This document shows, in pieces, positions 12,701 through 22,900 of a stretch of 64,000 bases of DNA (position 1 is the first letter of the stretch; each line of letters begins with the position of its first letter). The translations under genes were made by a program, and so were the position numbers. This stretch comes from Climacteris rufus. Lineage: Eukaryota > Chordata > Aves > Passeriformes > Climacteridae. Location of the stretch: the NCBI GenBank assembly GCA_013398175.1, contig VZRZ01006835.1, forward strand, positions 1 to 64,000. Direction: 5' to 3'. Below the pieces are notes generated by a model. It was given only the letters and a program-made list of their open reading frames with translations, searched no databases and was not told where the DNA came from.

Positions 12701-15660
12701 AGCCAGAGTGGGAAATGCTCCTACAGCATGGCTTACCCTGACAAAGGAAGAAAAATAAAACCTTTTTCTGGGTGTGGGGGAAAAACCCCAATTATCATGG
12801 AAGGTGTTCTGTGGCAGCACTGGAACTTCTGAGCTGTGGGCTCTTGAGAAGTCTCTGTTTGGGTTTTGGTGCCAGTTTTGGTGCCAGTACAGGGCTGTTT
12901 CCTCCAGAGCACTCGGTAGGCAGCAGTTTCATGTGTTGTTTCATTTTAAGTCGGGAGTTTAGGGTTCCAAAGCCCTTCCCTCCCCAGGTAAGGAGTGTGT
13001 CTGCTCAGAGGTACTGGGAGTTCCTCAGCTGAGCTTGCTGGAAGTGTTTCAAAGCAGAACTTCAATGCAAGTACTTAAAAGGAACTTTGATACATTGTTG
13101 TATTAACAGTAATGTTATGGAAGAAATATTGGAAGTTGATGTTACAACATTTAAGCAATGTTTGTTTAAATAAAGGAGAATTGTTGAGTCTTTTCTCTCA
13201 GGGTTGTAATCTTTTTATTCCTAGCCTAATACTAGTTGTTTTTACTATTTTTACTCTTGCTTCCTTTTTCTCCAGTAATTTTTGCAGTGGGACATTTTGT
13301 GCCTCAGCTATCCTAGACCACTTAAAACTTTGGACAGCAATTTCAAAAAGGTTTAATTGGCAATCTGTGAGCTGGTGGATGCTGTGAGAGAGACACTGAG
13401 CCAGGTGCTGGAGCTGTAGGGCTGCAGTGCTGGACGGGCAGCAGAGACCCTGTGCTGTCTCCTCTGAAATGTGGCTCTTGGCTTAGATATTGAAATAAAA
13501 TATTTGCATAACCTTGTGGGTTTGAGGTCATGTTTTCAGCAAGTTTCTTTAATCCCCATGATTATAGGAATAATCCTGATATACATAAATTTCTATATAC
13601 ATCAGGCATGTCGTGCCTACCAGCTTTCCCTAAATGCTGGAGTTCTTGGCTGTCTCAGTTCTGGCTCTGAGCAGCCCTTAGCACACAGCTCTGTTGCCCT
13701 TTATTTAGCCAGGTGGTTTTTCATTTGGCTTTGCTGTGTGAGCAGGTGCTGGTGGAGAATAATGAAAGGTTTTCTAAACAATGGAAGAACTAAAAAAACC
13801 AAACAAGCAAAATGAAAACACTTAAATGCAAACATATTAAAAGAACAGCCTTAGTATTCACATCTTAATAATGAGTACTTTGAATTAAGCACCAATTTTT
13901 TGGTGCTTAGTTACCTTACTGTTTAATCAATTCCATTTATTAAATATTTAACATTTTTAACATCCATGTGCTGTGCAGTTCATAGCTGGACAAGATTCTG
14001 AGAAGTCACTGCAAAGTGTTTCTGCATTTTGTCATGCTCCTCCAGCCAGCACAACTTGGACTGAATTTTTTGAAGCAATTTATGCTGTTCTTTTGCATAT
14101 AGCATTTTGTGTGTGAGAAAGGCATTTGTGTGTTCTAGCTTGTCTGAAGCACAAACAACTAGTCAGATTTCTACTGATGCCTGAAGCCTTAAGGAATTTA
14201 TTTTGAAAAACATGACATCAACCAGCATTCTGGATACAGGAACAGATGAATTCTGGTGCACAGCAAGCTGTTTCTCAAATTAAAATTCAAGTTATATCAG
14301 TATGTTAGAATTCATTAATCAAAAGAATGTAGAAATGATTGTGCAATTATTTTCTGCTGAATTTTCAAAGGGATTTTTAGCTTTTATATTCACTTCATTT
14401 TTATTTCATTCTTTGCGATGCCAAAGTACTAATTCTTTTTTTCAATAGGAGAAAAAAAATTTAAAGTTGATTTATAGAATAGTAGCAGCTATTGCATGGG
14501 ATTGATGCAGGCTTTAATCTGAACCAGTTCCAAAGGGATTGAACTGGTGAGTTTGTATTATTGCTCGTGTGATGGTGTCAGTGTGTCAGGTGCCAGTTTG
14601 TCTCCCCCCTTCAGCCCCACCCTTGCAGGTGCTGCCCTGCCTGTGCTCCAAGATACTTTCAGGGGGTCTCTGAGGGAGCTTCCCTCACTGTTTTCCAGGA
14701 GATTTGGGATTTGGGCAGCTTTCTGTGGTACTTTTCAGCAGCAGCACCCATGGGGTATGGGCTGGATGTGTTCCTGGGCTGCACTTCATGGCTGGCTATA
14801 GATCTCCAAGAAGTAACAATCATTTCAGCTCATATCAATTATTCTTTTTTCTTTATTAGCCCAAGATTTTTGAGCAGGCAAAGGTCCACCTTCCATATTT
14901 CTTGTAAGCAATCAGAGCAGTGTTTCAGTGTCCTTACTTTCTGATCTTAACTGTGAACATGTTTGGTGCTGCACTGAAAGGTTATTAAAGACAATAGCAT
15001 CTTGTACAGTTGAGCAATATTTAATTATAGAGTTCAGCTCCAAGTGTGTGGAAAGACTGTGTTAAACATCTTCCCTCTTGGCTTCTGAGTAGGCTTATCC
15101 CATCCCACCAGAAATAACTCAGTGGTTTAGCAGTCCCATTAGTATTTTGGTTAACAGCACAAGTCTGAGCACAGGTAACTGTAGGTTCTTTAGAGGTGTC
15201 TTGGTTTTATCAATAAAATGAAGTATGGGCTAATAAAGGTTATTTCTTATGTTGTTACTCTGTTGTCATCTGAACTCCAAAATTAGTGGGAGTACTGATG
15301 ATTTGCACATTGGCAGTAGCACGAGCTCTCCTGTGCCTGTTGCAATGCTATAAAGGGATTGTGAAGGTGTAAAGGCAGATAATGCTCATGCTGACCTATC
15401 TTACAACATAAGTGAAGAAGAGAAAAAGGAACCCTATTGACAGTTGCCAGACAAATCAATGAATTCCTCTTTTGATCCTCATCACTGTAGACAAGTTGCT
15501 ACTTTCCATCTGTTTCTTTCATTCATTTTCCTTTGCATCTTTCTTTTACAATTCTCCTAATGCACATACACATATATTAAGTTCTGCCCTTCATTTATTC
15601 TTTTGTCATTGTTTCCATTTCACTTTCCCTGTGTTTCATTCCTGTATCTTTCTTGTTTAG
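9800..15660. other. AT-rich non-coding DNA, probable PRDM2 intron
   Basis: No exon, RNA gene or recognisable mobile element was identified. Frames of 60-165 codons occur on both strands (for example around 11532-12058 and 13112-13815) but they lack domains, overlap antisense frames and have intron-like base composition. The last 170 bases are strikingly pyrimidine-rich and lead into a possible splice acceptor at 15660. Confidence 0.5.
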
Positions 15661-15719
15661 ACCAAGTGGAGGATCCAGCTGGCCGTAGCAGCCATGTAGG
15701 ACCCTTCAGGAACCTGATG
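15661..15719 (+). other. Exon-like segment with strong splice signals (candidate cassette or 5' exon)
   Basis: A pyrimidine-rich stretch of about 150 bases ends in TTTAG at 15660. It is followed by 59 bases and then G/GTAAGTG, a near-consensus donor at 15720. Only one frame is open across the segment (reading QVEDPAGRSSHVGPFRNLM), and it ends on a complete codon. The next PRDM2 exon at 19015 needs one base carried over from the preceding exon, so inclusion in that frame would shift the PRDM2 frame. It could be an untranslated exon of an internal-promoter transcript, a poison exon or a chance decoy. No conservation evidence is available. Confidence 0.25.
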
Positions 15720-18700
15720 GTAAGTGCACGTGTGTACTTATACTCAGGCTTCCACCAGGTTCTGTGTTCAGAGGCATTTCTCCCCCTGCAGGCTTCTGGT
15801 AGTTCCTCACCTCTGAAACAGTGAGAAAAAGAAGGGACAGAGCTTGGGCTGCTCGCTGATACCCTTTATATCAGAGTAGTAGGTTGTGTTTTTATTGGAA
15901 ATCTGCAGGAAGAAAATTATGCAAATCTTTCAGGTTTACATGGATTTAAAAAGCACTTTGAGAACTCACAGGAGAGTCTGTCAGCAGCTGTGAAATATCT
16001 TCAGAAGTTCCTGAGCTGCAGATAGGTGAAAGCTGGGAGAGCATATCAATGAAGTATCACTATTACTCTGCTCTTAAATTCTCTTCTTGGGCATGTGCTG
16101 TTGAACATTCAGTGCCATGAAATGGTTCATCTGGGACAGTCATTGTCGTGCTTGAGTAGAGTGAATTCTTTGAACCTTATCAAGGAAAGCAGCCACCTAG
16201 AAAATGACCAAACTAAAGCTGGTAAAGGAAAACATCAGCAGTGGGCTGGTGTCTCTAGTTGATGTGTGTCAGAAATTGACACATCTGAAATGCTGTCTGT
16301 GCACAAGAAGGTTTGTCTTGCTGCTCAGAGTAAGGGCAAGTTGGGTGCTGGGTGAATCCTCTCTTCGAATGCATCAATACTTGAAGGCCAAGAACTTGAA
16401 ACTTCTCCAGCTGTATCACGGAGCAGGTTGCATCTCTTGTTAGGACTGTGGCAGGAGAACTTGCAAATTATCTTCTTTCCATAGGTAGCACAAGGTATGT
16501 GTGAGTACCTTGATTTTGTGTGAAAATCCTGCTATTGTAGTGATTTCTCAGATTATTATTGGTACTATAGCATTTATTGAGGTACTATAAAATTGAGGTA
16601 CTATAAAATTTATATTCCCTAAATGGATGACACTTGGAAACTTCTGTGTGCTTTGGCACTTGGGATTTGTGTTGTTGCATTTGCATACTTCACCTCACTC
16701 TTGAAAGAGCACAGTATATTTCCAATACTGTTAGAATAAAGTGTTCATTGGGTCTTGGTTTGAAGACTTTGACAGTAATCTGTTGTTATGCTGAAACTCA
16801 GTGCTGCTGTAGAATTAGATGTGGAATTGCCGAGTGAGTTCATCTGCAATACATCATACCCTGCACTGTGGGGGAAAAGTGTCTCTGAGCATGGCCAGGT
16901 TTGGCAGGTGAGGGGGCCTCTGCACCAACCTCTTCCTTCTTGTTTCCAGTCTCACCTGGAGAGAGGGAAGAATCAAGAATTTGGTTGTTTGAAGTCAAGA
17001 TACTGATGCTGGTCTTCAGATGATAAGTGGTCTGCAGGAAGGTTGACAGCTCTTAGGGCGTTAGGAATGAAATACAATTTGTTGTGTCACTCATAAGCTG
17101 CATGTTTGATTCCTAGGAATGTATTGAAATCTTACATTTCCTCCTTTTCCCTAGAAGTTGAACTCTTGGATTGTGTTACTGTGCATTCCCAGAGTGACTT
17201 CAAGTGACTTGGCAGATACTTCTGGAAACTTCTTTGATATCCTTCATACTCAGATCTTGGTAGTGTTGGTGTAATTATGAACAATAGAAGTGCTGATAAT
17301 AAAAAAAATTGTGTTCAAGTTTCTGGACATTTAGTAGCCAGTCAGGTAAAGATGTGCTTAAACTCCTCATGCCTATGTGAACACCCAGAGAAATGCTAAA
17401 TCTTATGACAATTGCAGCTGTTTGGTATAAAATCAAAATTTAATATTGCATTGTCCAAACAATGCAGTGTTGGTTCTTTATGGCAGGTTAGACATGGGTT
17501 AGACATTGTTAAAATGTTTGAGGATATTCAGAGGTAATTGCTTGTTCACTTTGGGAAGGGTGTGTGTGTCTCTTCCAAAGCTGACAGAAATTCAGTCTGA
17601 GTGACTATTGTCAGGTTATGGGACTAAAATTTGTTAAATTGGATAAGAAATTTAACTAAAGGTCTATTACATACATGAAACTGAAACACAATGGAATTTG
17701 GGGATGGCCTGTGAAATCTGAGATCCTTGAGAGGAAATACAGATATTTATTTACATAGAACATTCAAATCAAAACAAGTGTTTCCTTTTAAAGCTGAACT
17801 GTCTGAGCTGCTCTCTTGGGGGGTTGTGTGTACTTGGAACCTCTCAGTTTGAATAGAGGAACATTTCAGTTTCTTGGCTCAGGATGTGAAAAATATTTTT
17901 CAGGGGTAAAAAGGAGGAATTTGTTGACAGGATTGTGACATGGAAGAATGTGCTTCTAACTAGGACATGGATTGAGGGCTGCAATGGACACTTCTGATCA
18001 TAGGGTAGGGGACAGTGTGTTATTAAGTAGCATTTTGTGTGTTAGAGGGGGCAGAGGAGGAATCTGGATTGCTGCTTTTGGACAGTTCTTCTTCCCAAGA
18101 GTTGTGTGTAGAACTGTGGAGTTTCAGAGGAGACAGAAATGTTTTCTGTGTTCTGTGTGGAGAGTACAGTCTGTGCAAAACCATAAAGCTTCATTGGTTA
18201 TTACACTCCCCTTGTGATAATTTCTGTATCTTATAGGCCAGAATCTATGAGATTAATGGCAAAAATTAGCAGGACTTTGTAGTGCAGTGGAAAATGAAGT
18301 TTTCAGTGTGTTTACATCTTGCAGTACTGGTCAGCTCTTTGCATATAATGCCCTTTTGTGTTCATCATCCTCTGCAGCTAATACATACTGCTTCATTTTG
18401 GTAACTGAAAGTGGTATTTGTGTCAGTGGACACAACAAAATACCTTCATAGTTTGCTGTTACCCAGTTCTAATTTGGTTTTACTTCCTTTGCCATGTTGG
18501 TCAAGCTCGTGATGCTTTCAGACTTCTTATTATGTTATTACTTTATTGCTTTTATCGTAAATTTCTTCATTATTCAGACTGTTTAAACAACTGGAATAAA
18601 CCTCTATGGGTTTCTACCTCATAAAGTCTTCCAATTAACATTAAGGATTAATAGTATATGAAGAGATAGAGGAATTTAATGGCCATATTAAGGCATTGGG

Positions 18701-19014
18701 TAACTGCATGGTGTGAGCTGGTTAACCCTGGACAGGACATCATTCTTGCTTTGAAAGTGAGCAAAGTATGTCAGTGTCTGAGGTTTTTAGGAACTCATTG
18801 CTATCTTCAGTTTTAATTTCTGCTGGGCTCTAGAGACTGCTTTACCTGAACACTGTCTGTTCTCCTGATCTGTCATTTGTATTCCTCAGGAAAGCAGGGT
18901 CTCTACAGGAGTGTGTTATACTCCAAAGCTGAGGGTTTAATTCTCAAATACAACACTCAAATACAACAAATAAAAATTGTTGAACAGGAATAATAAATGC
19001 TTTTTTCTCCTCAG
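15720..19014. other. Probable PRDM2 intron
   Basis: AT-rich DNA without a supportable exon. A 16-base phrase (TGAGGTACTATAAAAT) is repeated almost back to back near 16577-16608. The 3' end (about 18980-19014) has a branch/pyrimidine region ending CTTTTTTCTCCTCAG, the acceptor of the PRDM2 exon at 19015. Confidence 0.55.
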
Positions 19015-19125
19015 GAAAGAAGAAGACTCAGGAAGGTAAAAATAAGGGAAAGAAGGCAGCAGATACAAAACAGAAAAAGACTGATTTGGATTCTACTTCT
19101 GCAGATATGAGGGATTCTAAAGAGG
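19015..19125 (+). CDS. PRDM2: PRDM2 (RIZ) coding exon just downstream of the PR domain; contains the RIZ2 start Met
   Basis: This 111-nt exon is bounded by CTCCTCAG at its 5' side and G/GTGAGT at its 3' side. The first two bases complete a glycine codon from the preceding exon and the last base opens a glycine codon completed at 19976, so the frame joins exactly. The peptide starts KKKTQEGKNKGKKAADTKQK and ends ADMRDSKEG, closely matching the Lys-rich linker of vertebrate PRDM2 between the PR domain and the acidic region. The ATG at 19107-19109 corresponds to the internal methionine (residue 202 in human) at which the short isoform RIZ2, lacking the PR domain, begins. The preceding exon, encoding the end of the PR-domain region, was not found in the window. 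Confidence 0.95.
19107..19109 (+). promoter_or_regulatory. PRDM2: Predicted internal translation start of the RIZ2 isoform
   Basis: The codon lies in the context GCAGATATGAGGG, with G at -3 and A at +4, and is followed by RDSKEG. In mammals RIZ2 transcripts start from an internal promoter and translation begins at the equivalent methionine, giving a protein with all zinc fingers but no PR domain. Conservation of the Met-Arg-Asp-Ser context in this bird supports the same arrangement. Use of this start is inferred, not shown. Confidence 0.6.
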
Positions 19126-19975
19126 GTGAGTTCTCAAATGTCTTATTTTTTTTTCCTTCTAACTGTCCTTTTGAATCAAAGTATGCTTGTCATGTTTAGT
19201 ACATCAGAAGGTTATGTTAGTGTAGCAAAGTGGACATGTTTATATTGTTTGCCCCAACTGTTTTATTAGTTAGAAACTTGGATGTTAGAAGCATCAAATG
19301 TACAACTGACCACAGGAAAAACTAATGTACTGCAAAATTTAGACATAAACCCAAACTCCTTAGAACATAAGAGCAAAGTCCTTATTCTAGAATACTGCCT
19401 TTGGAGCTTAGTTACAAGGTCATTATTTATTGCTAATTAACCAAGTCAGGACACCAAAGGGGAAAAAATAGAGTATTAATTCTTTTGACCCATAACTTCC
19501 TTTCCTCTATTGTCCCTTCTGCTTGCACAACATGTGCAGCACTGTTCAGGCGTCTTGTGGCCCAGCTAAGGAATGGAGAGGGAGTTCTTGCTCTAGAATG
19601 TAACCACAATTGTGGGAATTGGCAACAAAGGCGATTTCTGAGAATCATGGTAGAATCACAGAATGTTTTGGGTTGGAAGGCACCCTCTTGTTCCAACACC
19701 CTGCCATGGACAGAGACACCTTCCACTAGACAAGGTTGCTCAGAACCCCATCCAACCTGGCCTTATTTTCTTCAGCAATGGTTATACCTGACAGGAGATA
19801 GGTAGGACTTGCATGCAGAGGTGAAAACATCTGTCCACACCACAAAGTGAGATTGTGTTGGATGAGGAACATTGGATGTGTTGTGCTAGAGGACAAAGGA
19901 GTAGAAAGGTGTAGCATATGCTGAGGTGTTTGGTAAAAAGATCTCATGCTCTTCTTTATTACCCTTGTGTTTCAG
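19126..19975 (+). other. Intron between the two PRDM2 coding exons, containing a CR1 fragment
   Basis: An 850-base intron with GTGAGT donor at 19126 and acceptor TTGTGTTTCAG ending at 19975. A truncated antisense CR1 lies at 19642-19766. The open frame of the following exon extends into the intron as far as an ATG at 19918, but the acceptor and the orthologous protein show that 19918-19975 is not coding in the main transcript. Confidence 0.9.
19642..19766 (-). mobile_element. CR1 LINE, 3'-end fragment (antisense)
   Basis: Starts with the octamer-like GAATCATGGTAGAATCACAG, then a GGGTTGGAAGGCACC block, the CTGCCATGGACAGAGACACC block and CCATCCAACCTGGCCTT. This is the reverse complement of the CR1 3' terminus. 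The copy is short and several per cent diverged and sits in a PRDM2 intron. It carries no coding capacity. Confidence 0.9.
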
Positions 19976-22900
19976 GTCATAAAGAGGAAGATGAAACACC
20001 TTCTGTTTCTGCTGTGCTGTCTCTGGAACAAACAGCAGTGATTCAGGAAATGGTAAATCAAGATGTGCTTCCAAAGCTGATGATCCCCAGCCCGCCCAAC
20101 GAACCGCAATTGGTACCCGAAGACAAGCAAGGAGAAGCAATAAACTGTGCATCAGATGATTTGGATGATGATGAAGAGGAGGAGGATGACGAAGAGGAAG
20201 ATGAAGAGGAGATAGAAGATACCAATATGCCTAAAGAAAATGCTGAAATGCCTTTGATGTGTGAAGAAAAGTTAGACTCTATGGAAGAACAAAAGAGTAT
20301 GTCAGAGGAATCTCCAGAAAGCTCTCCAAAGAAAAAACTTGTGGTGAAAATCCCAAAAGCACGGGGGGAATCCAATGGTGACGTTCAGGAAACGTTCATG
20401 TTTCCCTGCCAGCACTGTGAGAGGAAGTTCACAACCAAGCAGGGCCTGGAGCGCCACATGCACATCCACATATCCACCCTGAACCACGCGTTCAAGTGTC
20501 GGTACTGCGGGAAAGCCTTTGGCACTCAGATCAACAGGCGGAGGCACGAGCGGCGCCACGAGGCCGGGCCCAAGAGGAAACCATTCCTGACACTGAGCTC
20601 ATCCCAGCACTTGGATAACGTCACTGATAACCAGGTGGTTGTGGATGACGCTCTCAAAGACGACCTCAACGTCTCCGGCCTCGCGCAAGACTCTGTCGTC
20701 TTGGATTCCGAGAAAGCTTCCCAAGAAATGTCAAACTCCACGTTTGCCGAGGAAAACAAGGAGCCCAAAGAATTGCACCCCTGCAAATACTGCAAGAAGG
20801 TTTTTGGAACTCACACCAACATGCGGAGGCACCAGCGCAGGGTTCACGAGCGGCATCTCATTCCCAAAGGTGTCAGAAGAAAAGGATTCTTCACTGAAGA
20901 GCCACCGCTCCCAGCAGAGCCGGCCCCAGCAGTGCAGAACGTGTACATAGCCAGTACAGAAATAGAGGAGGAAGGTGAAGGGGATGATGTCTATCTGATG
21001 GATATTTCCAGCAATATCTCTGAGAATTTAAATTATTACATTGATGGTAAAATTCAGTCCAACAGCAGCACTAGCAATTGTGATGTGATTCAGATGGAGT
21101 CCAACTCTGCAGACTTGTATGGATTGAATTGTATAATCAGTCCGGTCACAGTGGAAATCTCCTCAAATTTAAAGGTTACACAGACACATGTGAATGAACC
21201 TCCTAAGGAACCCTCTAGCAGTGGGAGCAATGAATCCAAAAAGAGAAGAACTGCCAGCCCTCCTCTTGTACCAAAAATAAAAACTGAAATAGACCCAGAA
21301 CCTATAACTCCTACTAGTTCTTTAAATCTTCCTCTTAGCATTTCAACAGAAAGCTTATCTTTTCATAAAGAAAAAGGGGTTTATTTATCATCAAAATTAA
21401 AGCAGCTTCTGCAGACACAGGACAATAAGAAGATAACTCCATCAAGTGAGATCCCTAAACTAGGACCTTCTGTTACATCATCGCCTATTTTGCCTGCAGG
21501 ATCCAGTAGATTTAAAAGAAGGACCAGCTCTCCTCCCAGTTCTCCCCAGCACAGTCCAGTGCTTCGAGACTTTGTCAAATCAGGTGAGGGAAAAACTGTT
21601 TGGAACGATAACATTCGGAGTTCAAAAATGCCAAAGTTGGAAAGCCACAGCAACTCGCCTGCTTGGAGCTTGACCGGAAGGGAGGACAAAGAGACTTTGA
21701 GCCCTCTTTGCTTTGAAGAATATAAAATATCAAAAGACTGGACAGCAGCTCCGACTTTTGGCAATGTGTGCAACCAGCAGCCTCTGGATTTATCCAGTGG
21801 TGTGAAACAGAGGTCTGACATGAAAAGTAAGACTCAGGTTCCCTGGGAATCCGTTTTAGATTTAAGTGTGCATAAGAAGCCTTGCAGCGATGCTGAGATT
21901 AGGGAATACAAAGAAAATTCCACACAGCCGACGTGCAGCGGTGTCAAAAAGAAGAAGCCCACCACCTGCATGTTGCAGAAGGTTCTGCTGAACGAGTACA
22001 ACGGCACGGAGGGCGCCCCGGAGGGCGCGCTGAGCGCGGACGGCGCCACCAGCCCCAGCAAGGCCCCGGAGGCGCCGGCAGAGCCCCGCGCGGATCCCGC
22101 TCTCTCGGCTCCGTCTTCCATGGACGCTCAGCCCCTCGGTTCCTCCGCCTCCCCGGTGCCTCCGGCCCCTGCTGCCCCTGCCGTGTGCCAGCTGCCCCCG
22201 CTGCTGACGCCCACCAACCCNNNNNNNNNNNNNNNNNNNNNNNNNNNNNNNNNNNNNNNNNNNNNNNNNNNNNNNNNNCCGTCGCCGCCGCCCTGCCCGC
22301 CCGTGCTCACTGTGGCCACGTCCCCGCCGCCCCTGCTCCCCCCCATGCCCTTACCCGTTCCGGATGTCTCTGCCAGTGCCACCAACACTTCCTCCTGTCC
22401 CTCGCCCCTCTCCAACACTACCACCCAGTCCCCGCTGCCGGTTCTTTCACCCACGGTTTCTCCTTCTCCATCCCCTGTCCCTTCTGTTGAACCTCTTATT
22501 TCTGCTGCTTCGCCCGGTCCCCCTACACTCTCTTCCTCATCTTCCTCCTCCTCTTCCTCCTCTTTCTCCTCCTCCTCATCTTCATCATCTCCATCTCCGC
22601 CTCCTCTTTCTGTAGTTTCTTCTGTTGTTTCCTCTGCTGATAACCTTGAAAGTTCTCTCCCGATAATAAAACAGGAAGAAGCTGAAAGCGAGCAGCAGAA
22701 AGCGAGAGAAGATCCTCACACTTCCAGTGAATCAGGAGCAGTGCAGGAAACGTTCAACAAGAGCTTTGTGTGCAATGTCTGCGAATCACCTTTTCTTTCC
22801 ATTAAAGACCTAACAAAGCATTTATCCATTCACGCTGAAGAATGGCCCTTCAAATGTGAATTCTGTGTGCAGCTTTTTAGGGATAAAACAGACTTGTCAG

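Noticed and set aside
19918..19975. ATG upstream of the PRDM2 large exon as its start
   Set aside because: The TTTCAG acceptor at 19975, exact phase match with the exon at 19015 and protein similarity beginning at 19976 show these bases are intronic.
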